From Candidatus Heimdallarchaeota archaeon (GTDB taxonomy: Archaea > Asgardarchaeota > Heimdallarchaeia > Heimdallarchaeales > Heimdallarchaeaceae), in assembly GCA_030603365.1 (NCBI GenBank), contig JAUVXV010000004.1:1-64000 (forward strand): 64,000 nucleotides of DNA, given 5' to 3'. Positions 52,955 to 61,476 of this stretch are shown piece by piece. The notes under the pieces are model-generated. The model searched no databases. It was not told the DNA's origin and worked only from the letters and a program-made list of their open reading frames with translations. The position numbers were made by a program, and so were the translations under genes. Within the stretch, counting starts at the first letter, position 1. Each line of letters opens with the position of its first letter.

Positions 52955-54658
52955 TTAGCTTAGCGGATTAGTGCTCAATGGGTAAAGATCTATACTTCCT
53001 GCTGAACCATCTAAAGCATATGTTCCTGTTATCCAATCATCCCAGAAATTCCCCATCAAAGTTACAGCATTAAACCACTCATTTGGACCACTATCGTCAT
53101 AAGCTTGGGTGTTCCCTAAGTTATTTGATAAGAAAGCATTGAAAGAGATTGTATTATTTAGTGAAAAATTTAGAATTTTAATTGCATAATCTGTATTGTT
53201 ATAGAACAGATTATACTGTATAGTGTTGTTAAGCGTTAGTTTATGTCCTACTGCTAATGGAGCAAAAAGGTACATTCCGTTGAAATTTTGTTCAAAAGTA
53301 TTATTTGTAATCAAATTAAAGTAACTTCCTAGCATGAATATCCCCCAATAGTTCCCAAAGAAGAAGTTTTCATTTACATTAAAGTATCTGCAATGGTCCA
53401 TGTCCAAACCTTCTTCAGTACTATTAGCAATTAGGTTGTTCGTTATATTTCCATAAGCATTTACTGAACATCTGATTCCTGTTTCAGTGTTGAATATCTT
53501 GTTATATTCTATTGAAAAATTGGAGTTTGTCATAACTTCTATACCCATTCTACTATTGAAAATGTGATTACTTTTGACATTAGAACCAAATGTATCTAAA
53601 AGATAGATTCCTATGTTTCCAGAAGAAAGAATACTGGTTTCAATGGTACAATTATCTGATTTATGTAAAACAACTCCATTGTAAATGGAATTTGCAGTAT
53701 TGTTGAAAATATGTATGCTAACAGATTCATAAATCCCGATACTTTGAATGCTGTTTTCCAATATATTATCAAAGACTGAACAGAAGAATGACATTTCAAG
53801 AAAAATACTTTGATCACTATCTTTAACCAAATTGGAGTTTACAGAACAATTTATTGATCCATGAAGAGATATACTGCTTCCTGCATAACTACTAAGTACA
53901 TTATTTGTGATGTTGCAATGACTAGAATCAATTAATCTTACTTTAGTTAAAGGACCCATGTTGTTAGATACTGTTGTGAAATTTAATCTTTCCAAAGTCA
54001 GGCCAATGTTAGTAAAAGAGTTATTTATTATACTTATTTTGGTTGAATCCAATACCTTGAAACCTTTATGAAAAATGCTCTCAAAGGTGTTATCAGATAT
54101 CAAGGTATTTCTTGAGTCAATTATTTCAAGTAATGATCCTTCATTGTCACTTTTTGATAATGTATTATTGATTATTGAATTCCTCTCACATTTCTCCAAA
54201 GCAATTGAGTTAGTGTTTAACTCAAAAGTATTGTTCAATATTAGATTGTTATTGGAATTAACTAAATTCAAACCAATACTGCAATTTACTATCTGATTGT
54301 TGAGAACAGAAGCTGTTCCTTCTTCAATATTCTCAATATATAATCCGTAACTATTTGTCTTTAGACCTTGAATCAAACAGTTCTCTATCTTGAAGAATTT
54401 AGATGTTCCAAGAATGTATATAGCATAGTTCTCTGCCGTAGTAATATTATAGTTTGTAATTAAATATGGACTTGATTGAGTGCCCTCTCCAGGAAAACCA
54501 TAAGCTTCGAAGTCCTCATCTTCCCAAATGATGATTGGATCATGTTCAACTAGTCTTTCTGGTTCGATTACAAAGAGGGGAATTGTAACTGCTACGATAA
54601 GGATTGCTACGAACACTGCACCTACTGAACCTATTAGATATTTATTCTTGAGAATCAT
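52955..54658 (-). CDS. Surface protein with right-handed beta-helix (NosD-like) repeats
   Basis: 567 residues. N-terminal helix (about 8-32) serves as signal or anchor. The rest consists of about 20-residue PbH1 repeats rich in Asn and Ile, for example GLYIENIEEGTASVLNNQIV, NSFTNIGLTLERLNFTTVSN and NTITSNAFLSNNLGNT-like units. Such parallel beta-helices bind or cleave polysaccharides or form surface layers. Many N-x-S/T sites suit AglB. Catalytic residues are not evident. Confidence 0.8.
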   Translation of the reverse strand: MILKNKYLIGSVGAVFVAILIVAVTIPLFVIEPERLVEHDPIIIWEDEDFEAYGFPGEGTQSSPYLITNYNITTAENYAIYILGTSKFFKIENCLIQGLKTNSYGLYIENIEEGTASVLNNQIVNCSIGLNLVNSNNNLILNNTFELNTNSIALEKCERNSIINNTLSKSDNEGSLLEIIDSRNTLISDNTFESIFHKGFKVLDSTKISIINNSFTNIGLTLERLNFTTVSNNMGPLTKVRLIDSSHCNITNNVLSSYAGSSISLHGSINCSVNSNLVKDSDQSIFLEMSFFCSVFDNILENSIQSIGIYESVSIHIFNNTANSIYNGVVLHKSDNCTIETSILSSGNIGIYLLDTFGSNVKSNHIFNSRMGIEVMTNSNFSIEYNKIFNTETGIRCSVNAYGNITNNLIANSTEEGLDMDHCRYFNVNENFFFGNYWGIFMLGSYFNLITNNTFEQNFNGMYLFAPLAVGHKLTLNNTIQYNLFYNNTDYAIKILNFSLNNTISFNAFLSNNLGNTQAYDDSGPNEWFNAVTLMGNFWDDWITGTYALDGSAGSIDLYPLSTNPLS

Positions 54659-54744
54659 TTTTCGTCACCTAAATAATGTCCTCCCATTTAATAAGAAATT
54701 AGGTGGGCAATAAGAGGGAGAGTTGTAGGAGGTTATATAGAACT

Positions 54745-55773
54745 TCATGCAATCACCATCTCTCCTGCTTTTGTTATGTGAATAATAATATTTCTTCCCC
54801 ACTTTTCTCGTTTTACTAAGCCTTTCTCTTCTAATGCAAGAAGATTTCTTGATGTTTTGGATCTTGAAAAACTAGTAATGATAATCAATTCTCTTTGTTT
54901 GATTTTTCCATCGTTATCTTGAACAAGCTTGAGAAGGGTTTTTTGTGCATCATTCAAGAGAGAACCACTGATTGTTTGAAAAGTTGATTTAGCTCTTTTT
55001 CTCACAAGCCATAATGTAAAACCAGCACCAGCCATTAAACCAAGAATTGGTCCAACAATAACTGCCCATATTGGAAATTTTCTCTCTAGAGGTATATCAA
55101 AACGTACGAAATAGAGTGGATTGGAGGATGGAGAAACATCTTCCTCAACCCAAGTATAGATTATTCTATGACCAACTGTATCTTGAGAGTAACTAGCGGG
55201 GTAAATCTCAGTTACTGAACTTTGATCATGTAAAAAACTGTCCTTGGGAAGTTTGATGGATAATTGATGATAAAGAGTAGGAAAATTGATAGTTGAATAA
55301 AACTCAAAGTAATAGTAATTGAGTGTTTCCTCAAGAAACAATGAATCAAGAAGAGAGTAGGAAATGTAGATAATTTCAGTTTTATTAATAGCTAATTCAG
55401 GACGTAGAATAACAGAGAGGAGAAAAGAAGAATCAACCTCTAGAACAGTGTTGAAATCAAGAGAACCATCACCATCTTCTATAGTGATATTTGTATAAGA
55501 ATGGTTGAGCCAAAATTCGAAGGAAGAAATAGATGTATTCAAACTATTTTCAAGATTGAGGATTTCTAAAACATTAACAGAATCATCATTACGTATGTCT
55601 ATATTGGTTATATGGGAAACAACAAAAAGAGTTTCGTCTTCAAAGAGAAGTAAATCTTGATGATTAAGATTCAATGAGCTAATAGCAGAAGAATTGGAAA
55701 GCAGAAACATTAGAAAGAAGAAAAGAAATGCAATTTTATTCCGTCTAATAGTTTGTAAGAACACAATCTCCAC
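54745..55773 (-). CDS. Membrane-anchored winged-helix regulator
   Basis: 342 residues. Signal-like helix near 12-30, extracytoplasmic beta-rich domain (about 35-225), one membrane helix WAVIVGPILGLMAGAGFTLW and a cytoplasmic winged helix: LNDAQKTLLKLVQDNDGKIK, SRSKTSRNLLALEEKGLVKR and wing KWGRNIIIHITKAG. This one-component sensor layout is common in archaea. It is oriented like the beta-helix protein 86 bases downstream, which it may control (inference from position). Confidence 0.78.
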   Translation of the reverse strand: MEIVFLQTIRRNKIAFLFFFLMFLLSNSSAISSLNLNHQDLLLFEDETLFVVSHITNIDIRNDDSVNVLEILNLENSLNTSISSFEFWLNHSYTNITIEDGDGSLDFNTVLEVDSSFLLSVILRPELAINKTEIIYISYSLLDSLFLEETLNYYYFEFYSTINFPTLYHQLSIKLPKDSFLHDQSSVTEIYPASYSQDTVGHRIIYTWVEEDVSPSSNPLYFVRFDIPLERKFPIWAVIVGPILGLMAGAGFTLWLVRKRAKSTFQTISGSLLNDAQKTLLKLVQDNDGKIKQRELIIITSFSRSKTSRNLLALEEKGLVKREKWGRNIIIHITKAGEMVIA

Positions 55774-55921
55774 TTTCCAAACAATAAGATTTTTAGTGAA
55801 TATAATCAGTGACTAATAAGGTCCAAAGGTATATTAAGAGTCGTGTGGGAGAATTTAAAACAATCATGGAAAGAAGTCTAACAAAGATGTTGGAAATTTG
55901 AAAGTGAAAATAGTTTAGTAC

Positions 55922-55950
55922 TCAAGATAAAAAAATTGACTTCTAAAGGA
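55922..55950 (+). repeat. 29-bp direct repeat, copy 1
   Basis: tcaagataaaaaaattgact followed by tctaaagga. A second copy, with one inserted base, is at 56726-56755. The two copies bracket the surface-protein gene at 56011-56673. Confidence 0.75.
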
Positions 55951-56010
55951 CTTTTCTTCTGTTTTCTTAATTAGAAAACAATTATATGTGTTTATTACAT
56001 AGTATATTAG

Positions 56011-56673
56011 ATGAGAAGACTATTCAGACGTATTCTTTCTCTTTGTCTTACTTTCTTAATTATTCTTAGTCTTTTTATCCCACTACTCCAAGCATCTTAT
56101 TCTGGGTATACAATTTACACCAGAATAACCAATATAGACTTTCCTCCACACAAATCACCTATGACATTTTTCCCAAACCACACTCTGTTTGAGTTTGATT
56201 ATTCTCTGGAGCTTATTAATCCATCGGGGATAGAACTCGTTATCAGAACACCTTCAACATGTTTAATCTTTAATTCGGGGAACATAACTTTCGAAGATGA
56301 TCAACATGAAGGTTATATCTCAAGTGGAAATATTTACTGTGGGCAAATGTTTACAAACCATGAAATTCCGCCGGGAATCACTGACGTATCATTCAGTTTC
56401 TATATTTCTATTAATGGCACACTTGAAAGCCTTCCTTACGGGAACTACACAATAAGTATCGCAATCCCAGATTATTTGGAAGCGCATGACTATGTACATT
56501 ATCCCTCTACTATTTATTACTCAAATTCAAATCTGGAGATACTTCACACAGGTGAGAACGTAACTTTCACTTTTCCTTCAGTTCCCTCTTTTCAGAGTAT
56601 TTCCTCCTATTTCTTGTTAACTTTCATGGTAGGGTTTACTATTGTGATTTTCATAAGAAGAAAGTATTATTAG
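56011..56673 (+). CDS. Secreted or membrane-anchored surface protein
   Basis: 220 residues: signal helix (about 8-29), a beta-rich domain with sequons (NGTLES, GNYTIS, NVTFT) and a C-terminal helix near 198-214 followed by RRKYY. The ending, helix plus basic residues, resembles an archaeosortase or tail-anchor signal, though no PGF-type motif is seen. The gene is flanked by 29-bp direct repeats. The function is unknown. Confidence 0.62.
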   Translation: MRRLFRRILSLCLTFLIILSLFIPLLQASYSGYTIYTRITNIDFPPHKSPMTFFPNHTLFEFDYSLELINPSGIELVIRTPSTCLIFNSGNITFEDDQHEGYISSGNIYCGQMFTNHEIPPGITDVSFSFYISINGTLESLPYGNYTISIAIPDYLEAHDYVHYPSTIYYSNSNLEILHTGENVTFTFPSVPSFQSISSYFLLTFMVGFTIVIFIRRKYY

Positions 56674-56725
56674 TAGTATAATAGGGAGCAAAATCTGGTT
56701 AAAACAAATTCATGTGAAAAAACAG

Positions 56726-56755
56726 TCAAGATAAGAAAAATTGACTTCTAAAGGA
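56726..56755 (+). repeat. 29/30-bp direct repeat, copy 2
   Basis: tcaagataagaaaaattgac followed by ttctaaagga; matches copy 1 at 55922-55950 except for a one-base insertion. It lies just upstream of tRNA-Cys and may carry its promoter. A shorter partial match, tcaagataagaaaa, occurs near 52938. Confidence 0.75.
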
Positions 56756-56803
56756 TAGAAAAGTTTTTTATTAAAAGAAAGGGAGAAAAGACAAGAAAAC
56801 TAT

Positions 56804-56877
56804 GCGGAGTTAGCAAAGCGGCTATGCGGAAGTCTGCAAAACTTTTGACAGGAGTTCGAATCTCCTACTCCGCTCCA
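56804..56877 (+). tRNA. tRNA-Cys (anticodon GCA)
   Basis: 74 bases with encoded CCA. Acceptor gcggagt/actccgc, D-arm gc-aaagcggctat-gc, anticodon stem gaagt/acttt with loop ctgcaaa (GCA), T-arm aggag-ttcgaat-ctcct, discriminator T as expected for cysteine. Downstream partial copies of it occur at 56913-56930, 57901-57946 and 59184-59220. Confidence 0.95.
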
Positions 56878-56912
56878 AGCGTCACTTCTTTTACATTTTA
56901 AGCATTCTAGGT

Positions 56913-56930
56913 AATAAGCAAAGCGGCTAT
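56913..56930 (+). repeat. tRNA-Cys D-arm fragment
   Basis: Repeats agcaaagcggctatgc, identical to the D-arm of tRNA-Cys at 56812-56827. The rest of the tRNA is absent. Part of the series of tRNA-Cys pieces downstream of the gene. Confidence 0.6.
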
Positions 56931-56951
56931 GCATCGCATGTTATGAAGCTT

Positions 56952-57022
56952 TCTAAGTTTCTTTTGAAGACTTAGTGCTGCTTGATGGGAACTTCCCATA
57001 CTCCTCACATGCGGAGAGGAGT
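56952..57022 (+). other. Three adjacent hairpins upstream of a small pilin-like gene
   Basis: Stem 1 ctaagt/acttag (about 56953-56975), stem 2 atgggaa-c-ttcccat (56985-56999), stem 3 actcctc/gaggagt (57000-57022), the last containing gcggag as in tRNA-Cys. Three hairpins in about 70 bases suggest a structured RNA leader or decayed tRNA-like sequence. Identity unknown. Confidence 0.4.
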
Positions 57023-57089
57023 TGATTGTAATTTCTTTATTCTTTCTTGTTGGGTTTAAATATAGCACTTTAGATAAACCAATGATACT

Positions 57090-57269
57090 ATGAAGGCACT
57101 TAGATTGATTAAGAGTTTCAACCTAAAGAAGAAACGCGGAAGCCCCATACTTGAGGAGATTCTTCTTATTGGCATTGCAATCTTAATCTTCGCAATCATT
57201 TTTGGTGTAATATTTAGTTTAATTGATTGGTCTTTAGTTTCTTTAGACAACCTGTTTGGTAGAAACTGA
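57090..57269 (+). CDS. Short pilin-like protein
   Basis: 59 residues read from a gap. MKALRLIKSFNLKKKRGSPI is followed by LEEILLIGIAILIFAIIFGV: basic segment, RG-S cleavage-like site, Glu at +5 and an assembly helix, the type III signal pattern of archaellins and pilins. Only about 15 residues follow the helix, so the globular domain is missing; it may be a short core pilin or a truncated gene. A minus-strand ORF over the same DNA is a shadow. Confidence 0.55.
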   Translation: MKALRLIKSFNLKKKRGSPILEEILLIGIAILIFAIIFGVIFSLIDWSLVSLDNLFGRN

Positions 57270-57495
57270 ATAAAGGCAAAAATGGTTTCTTGGTAGTTTA
57301 TATAATCTAATACCATTTTAGTTATGGAGCTAGCACTAATTCTGAAAAGAACTTTGTATTCAACATGATTCTCGCTAGCTTCTCTAATTCTCTTTAGCTG
57401 TCCTCTTTTGAATTTCCATTCTCACCTAAATCATTTATGAATTCAAGTATGGAATTAACTGCTTCAGGAGATTCCAGATAGATACCATATTCCTT

Positions 57496-57884
57496 GGAAC
57501 ATTCCTCTCAAAATTTGGTTCCTATGGAACAGGAGATGGGGAGTTTGATGGAACTCGAGGAATATTTACAATCATCGCATTCAGGTTTTCGATTCTAATC
57601 ATAATTTCATAACAAAATTTGGTTCCTCTGGTTCTGAAGAAGGATTATTCAATGTGCCATCGGGGATAGATATATTGTATGAGGGAAATTCATCTCTGAT
57701 TTACGTAAATGACCATTCTAACAATAGAATACAAGTTTTCAGATATGATGAAAAAATTGTAACTGTGATAAAAACCATTACAATAACAGAAGAAGCTGGC
57801 TCAACTCTTACCATTCTCTTAACTACGCTTGCTTCTGTAATGGTCTTCGTGTATTTGAAAAAGAGAAGTAAATCTAAAATATAA
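57496..57884 (+). pseudogene. Broken NHL-repeat protein gene
   Basis: Frame one gives FLSKFGSYGTGDGEFDGTRG and stops; a shifted frame resumes RIQVFDSNHNFITKFGSSGS, GLFNVPSGIDI and NNRIQVFRYDEK, then a C-terminal membrane helix (TLTILLTTLASVMVFVYLKK) and basic tail. These are NHL beta-propeller blades. Start and most repeats are missing and a frame change separates the pieces, so this is a remnant. A short ORF from 57654 codes its last part. Confidence 0.7.
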
Positions 57885-57900
57885 TGAACAAAGAGCCGCG

Positions 57901-57946
57901 GTCTGCAAAACTCTTGACCGGAGTTCAAATCTCCGACTCCGCTCCA
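57901..57946 (+). repeat. tRNA-Cys 3' half, copy 2
   Basis: gtctgcaaaactcttgaccg then gagttcaaatctccgactcc and gctcca: the anticodon arm, T-arm and acceptor 3' strand of tRNA-Cys with CCA. T-stem changes are compensated (cggag/ctccg), so it derives from a functional relative and not from simple decay of the gene at 56804. No 5' half is attached. It ends 26 bases before the aminotransferase segment. Confidence 0.75.
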
Positions 57947-57972
57947 AACTCTATTTTAGTTTGTTTTCCACT

Positions 57973-59085
57973 TCATAAGACACTCTTCAACGCTTTAAGG
58001 AATCTTTCAACATTCTCTGGTTGTGCAGTATGTCCCATTAACCCAATTCTCCATATCTTCCCTGCTAGTGGTCCTAACCCCCCACCAATTTCGATTTTAT
58101 GTTCAAACCTCAGTTTCCTTCTAACTTCTGCTTCGTCAATACCTTCAGGAATGGATACTGCATTAAGCATTGGAAGACGATACTTACCTTCAACATACAT
58201 TTTCAAGCCTAATTCTTCCAGCCCTACTTTCAATTTATTGTGACATTCTGCATGCCGTTGAAATACTTTTTCCGCTCCTTCTTCAAAAAAGAGCAAGAGT
58301 GCTTGATATAATGCGTACAGCATATTTATGGGTGCTGTATGATGATATACTCGTTTGTGATCCTTTTGCCAATATTCTCCAACCAAACTCATGTCCAAAT
58401 ACCAGTTTGGAACTCGGGTCTTCCTATTTTTAATCTTTGACAAAGCCTTTTCCGAAAAACTAACTGGAGCCAAACCGGGGGGTACCGATAAACACTTTTG
58501 AGATCCGCTGTATAAGGCATCAATCCCCCAATCGTCAACTTTCACCTCAATTCCCCCGAGACTTGTAACAGCATCCACCAAGAATAAACTCTCTGTGTCT
58601 TGAATTATGTGTGATATCTCCTCGACTGGGTTTTTTACTCCAGTTGAGGTTTCTGCATGGACCATTGCAATGAGATTATAGGAATTACCCGCCAGTTTTT
58701 CCTTTACTTGTTTAGGGTCAATGGGTGTACCCCATTCAAATTCCATGACATCTACATCTGCACCTAAACGTGTAGCTACTTCGCGCATTCGTTTTCCAAA
58801 AACTCCATTTATTAATATTAAGACTTGATCTTCTGGCTCAATCAAATTAACAAAACAAGTTTCCATCCCCGCAGATCCCGTTCCCGATACTGGAATTGTC
58901 AATCTATTGTCAGTATTCAATAATTCCTGTAGTAATACCTGAATCTGATCCATTATTTTAATGAAATGGGAATCTAGGTGTCCCAAAGTGAAACGATTGA
59001 GGGCTTTATATACGTCGGGATGGACACAAGAGGGTCCTGGTCCCATTAGCAAGATTTCATCAATATCATCTAACAAATTTGTCAT
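57973..59085 (-). CDS. Class V PLP aminotransferase (alanine/serine-glyoxylate type)
   Basis: 370 residues. Family text MGPGPSCVHPDVYKALNRFT and GHLDSHF at the start, PVSGTGSAGMETCFVNLIEP, HAETSTGVKNPVEEI, LVDAVTSLGGIEVKVDDWGI and the PLP lysine in YSGSQKCLSVPPG. It probably transfers amino groups to glyoxylate or acts in serine metabolism; phosphonate-type transaminases are an alternative. It is richer in G and C than its neighbours and is bracketed by two tRNA-Cys 3' ends, suggesting transfer. Confidence 0.88.
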   Translation of the reverse strand: MTNLLDDIDEILLMGPGPSCVHPDVYKALNRFTLGHLDSHFIKIMDQIQVLLQELLNTDNRLTIPVSGTGSAGMETCFVNLIEPEDQVLILINGVFGKRMREVATRLGADVDVMEFEWGTPIDPKQVKEKLAGNSYNLIAMVHAETSTGVKNPVEEISHIIQDTESLFLVDAVTSLGGIEVKVDDWGIDALYSGSQKCLSVPPGLAPVSFSEKALSKIKNRKTRVPNWYLDMSLVGEYWQKDHKRVYHHTAPINMLYALYQALLLFFEEGAEKVFQRHAECHNKLKVGLEELGLKMYVEGKYRLPMLNAVSIPEGIDEAEVRRKLRFEHKIEIGGGLGPLAGKIWRIGLMGHTAQPENVERFLKALKSVL

Positions 59086-59183
59086 GGTTTTTCACGCTAA
59101 GGAATTTTAATATCTTATCTGATAATAAATTGAAACCATTAAAAAACTATATGTGAATCTATTCGTGTAATTGACTTATATTG

Positions 59184-59220
59184 TCCTTGGACTGGATTTC
59201 AACTCTCCGACTCCGCTCCA
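59184..59220 (+). repeat. tRNA-Cys 3' end, copy 3
   Basis: ccttggactggatttcaact then ctccgactccgctcca. The last 18 bases with the CCA and the following aaa match copy 2 exactly and differ from the intact tRNA at one base; the T-arm is decayed. Together with copy 2 it brackets the aminotransferase gene. Confidence 0.7.
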
Positions 59221-59248
59221 AATTGTTTCTAACGTTTTTAAACTACTT

Positions 59249-59983
59249 TTAATGACTCTTCGTTTTCCTTTTTTTACGATAATTAATCCCATTAACTATT
59301 GAAATAATAATGCTAATAAACAGCAATATGGGAATTCCAATAATTGGTATTAAACATACATAAGAATAACAGATAATCTGGTTAGCAGATAATATGAATA
59401 ACACAACTAGAATAATATCAATAATGCCAAGAATTGTTTGATTAGTCGTATGTGAATCCTTGCTTCTTCTCTTCTCTGTGATTACATTCCTAATTTTCCA
59501 TCTCTCAGATATTTTCTTGAAACATTCAATTATTTCTCTCTTTTCAAATCCTATAAAATGATAAAAATCAAAATCTACATCCTTATCTAGTTGAGTGAGT
59601 ATTTTCCCTATTTCTCCTCCCCAAGAAACTATTTCACCTTCTCTGCTTTCAGGATGAATATTACTATATGCTACAATAACTTCTTGACCTTCAGATTCTT
59701 TTTCTTCATTTTTTTTCTTAAAATATGCTTCAACTACAGTAATTTCTGATACTAAACCTTTTTTATCTTCAGGTATCTTTTCAGAAATTTCTGCACTCCA
59801 TCCATCAATCTTATCTCCCCATCTTGGTTGTTGATATAGTTCTTCTTCGAAAGGTTCTAACTTTATGTTTAAGCATTTCTCAATGAGTTTGTTATTAATC
59901 TCACGAGACTTTATTATAAAAGGTAATATTTCATCATATTTTTCTCCTGTCACATAAAAGGTAAACATAGCTTTCTTTTGCAT
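59249..59983 (-). CDS. Uncharacterised protein with two C-terminal membrane helices
   Basis: 244 residues. The first 175 are soluble and charged, with fragments MFTFYVTGEKYDEILPFIIK and REGEIVSWGGEIGKI; helices at about 184-202 and 210-230 end in a basic tail NYRKKRKTKSH. No motif recognised. Divergent from the small gene at 60116 and downstream of tRNA-Cys copy 3, where newly acquired genes might gather. Confidence 0.55.
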   Translation of the reverse strand: MQKKAMFTFYVTGEKYDEILPFIIKSREINNKLIEKCLNIKLEPFEEELYQQPRWGDKIDGWSAEISEKIPEDKKGLVSEITVVEAYFKKKNEEKESEGQEVIVAYSNIHPESREGEIVSWGGEIGKILTQLDKDVDFDFYHFIGFEKREIIECFKKISERWKIRNVITEKRRSKDSHTTNQTILGIIDIILVVLFILSANQIICYSYVCLIPIIGIPILLFISIIISIVNGINYRKKRKTKSH

Positions 59984-60115
59984 CTTCTAATACAAAGTAA
60001 TTAAAATTTAAAATATTACCTATTTCTGTTATGTATATTCTTTGGGTATTATGCTATTTTAAATGTGAATTTACGATAAAAATCACTCGGAAACCAAATC
60101 ATATCGGTGAATCTT

Positions 60116-60400
60116 ATGGTCTATGATGTAATCAACAAGATTTGTAAAACTGCAAAGATGAATCATGAACCGTTTTATAATTCTGTAGAGATAAAGGGAG
60201 ATCTAATATTGCTATTCAGAGATAAATTGGTAAAAGAAACTGAAACAAAGAAATCTATGATGTATGAGAAATACATAGAATGGAAGGAAATAAAGAACAA
60301 TGAAATGATTGATGAAATTGATGGAGTAATAGCAAGGTTGAGAGATTATTACAAAGAGAAATTGATAATATTCTATAAAACCGCTGAAATCAGAGCATAG
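60116..60400 (+). CDS. Small helical protein of unknown function
   Basis: 94 residues. ATG 60116 follows ggtga at 6 bases and is preferred over GTG 60107. Sequence begins MVYDVINKICKTAKMNHEPF with a short strand GDLILLFRDK, then charged helices (TKKSMMYEKYIEWKEIKNNE). No family recognised. Confidence 0.5.
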   Translation: MVYDVINKICKTAKMNHEPFYNSVEIKGDLILLFRDKLVKETETKKSMMYEKYIEWKEIKNNEMIDEIDGVIARLRDYYKEKLIIFYKTAEIRA

Positions 60401-60510
60401 CCCCTTCTAATTCTAAACAACAGTCTATATTTCTTCCTCATTTTTACTCTACGTTTACGCTTTCGAAACATATATCAATCTTGTTTCTTCTTTTTCTTTG
60501 GGTACTCGAA

Positions 60511-61395
60511 ATGCCATTAAAAGTTTTCATTGGAGGTTTACTCGAATATAATTCAGGAAAAACAACTTTTGCAAAAGATATGCTTGAAGTATTTGAACAA
60601 GATAAATCAATGAAAACAGTTCCGTTTAAGCCATTGAGCGGTAATAATCTATATTATCATTATGACCAAATAAAAGAGCATGTAGAGAAATATGGAAATT
60701 TTGTTTCTCTTGATATCGTTGATTTAATGGAATTTTCAAGTGTTGATATTCCCATGGTTTTGGCAAATCCAGTGCATAGAGTAAATACACAGGCCCTCCC
60801 TTATCCATTTTATAAAGAGGGTTCACTTAATACTTTCTTTTCGAAATATTCCTCAAGTGTTTCCTTGTTCCAGAGACTCACAAAACATGAGAAAGAATCA
60901 GAATTTACTTCTGTGTTCATTGTGAATGAACCGATTTACAATAATCCCAAATGCTGGAACGATGTCTCTCTTTCTGATCCAATCTTGAAACAAGCAAAAG
61001 ATTTGAAACATTATAAAAATGAGCACGAATATTATACGATGAACAGTAAATTCTATGCAGATGCAACAGAAAGTTCTTTTAACTATATTAAGAACCACGC
61101 CGAAGTTATAATAACTGAAAGCTTTAACAATTCAGCTCATCCCGCTTGGTGTATTAGAGAATCAGATGTGGTTATAATCGTTGGTCCAGGATCATTCTTC
61201 TTATTTGAACCAGATGCATATTTCCGTGCCATTGATAATTCCAGAGCAATTAATCGAAGCAAACCTACAACAACAGTTGAGATTCTTAAACTTGCAACTC
61301 CAGCTGCTGCATGCTCTTTATCTCTTAATTCTGATAAAAGAAAGGAAGAAATAAGAGAATTAGTAGAAAAACTCTCTAAAGAAATCAAGGAGTAG
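60511..61395 (+). CDS. P-loop NTPase, predicted ATPase of unknown role
   Basis: 294 residues. The P-loop is FIGGLLEYNSGKTTFAKDML at the N-terminus, with Walker B-like AEVIITESFN and later DVVIIVGPGS. The rest mixes helices and strands without a DEAD, AAA+ or GTPase signature. It could belong to the archaeal P-loop ATPase group related to dethiobiotin-type or MinD-like enzymes. ATG 60511 (MPLKVFIGG) is the natural start; the extension to 60481 is hydrophobic. Confidence 0.68.
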   Translation: MPLKVFIGGLLEYNSGKTTFAKDMLEVFEQDKSMKTVPFKPLSGNNLYYHYDQIKEHVEKYGNFVSLDIVDLMEFSSVDIPMVLANPVHRVNTQALPYPFYKEGSLNTFFSKYSSSVSLFQRLTKHEKESEFTSVFIVNEPIYNNPKCWNDVSLSDPILKQAKDLKHYKNEHEYYTMNSKFYADATESSFNYIKNHAEVIITESFNNSAHPAWCIRESDVVIIVGPGSFFLFEPDAYFRAIDNSRAINRSKPTTTVEILKLATPAAACSLSLNSDKRKEEIRELVEKLSKEIKE

Positions 61396-61476
61396 ATTAT
61401 CTTTTACATTTCTTGCGTGATTTTTTTGTTGTGTTTTTAATATAGAGTATAATTCAATTATTGATTGGTGATTTAA

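Noticed and set aside
57056..57316. Minus-strand 86-codon ORF
   Set aside because: It is the antisense of the short pilin-like gene at 57090-57269, which has a clear signal pattern.
57901..57946. Half of a split tRNA-Cys
   Set aside because: An intact tRNA-Cys is already present 1 kb upstream and no matching 5' half was found; an integration or recombination trace is simpler.
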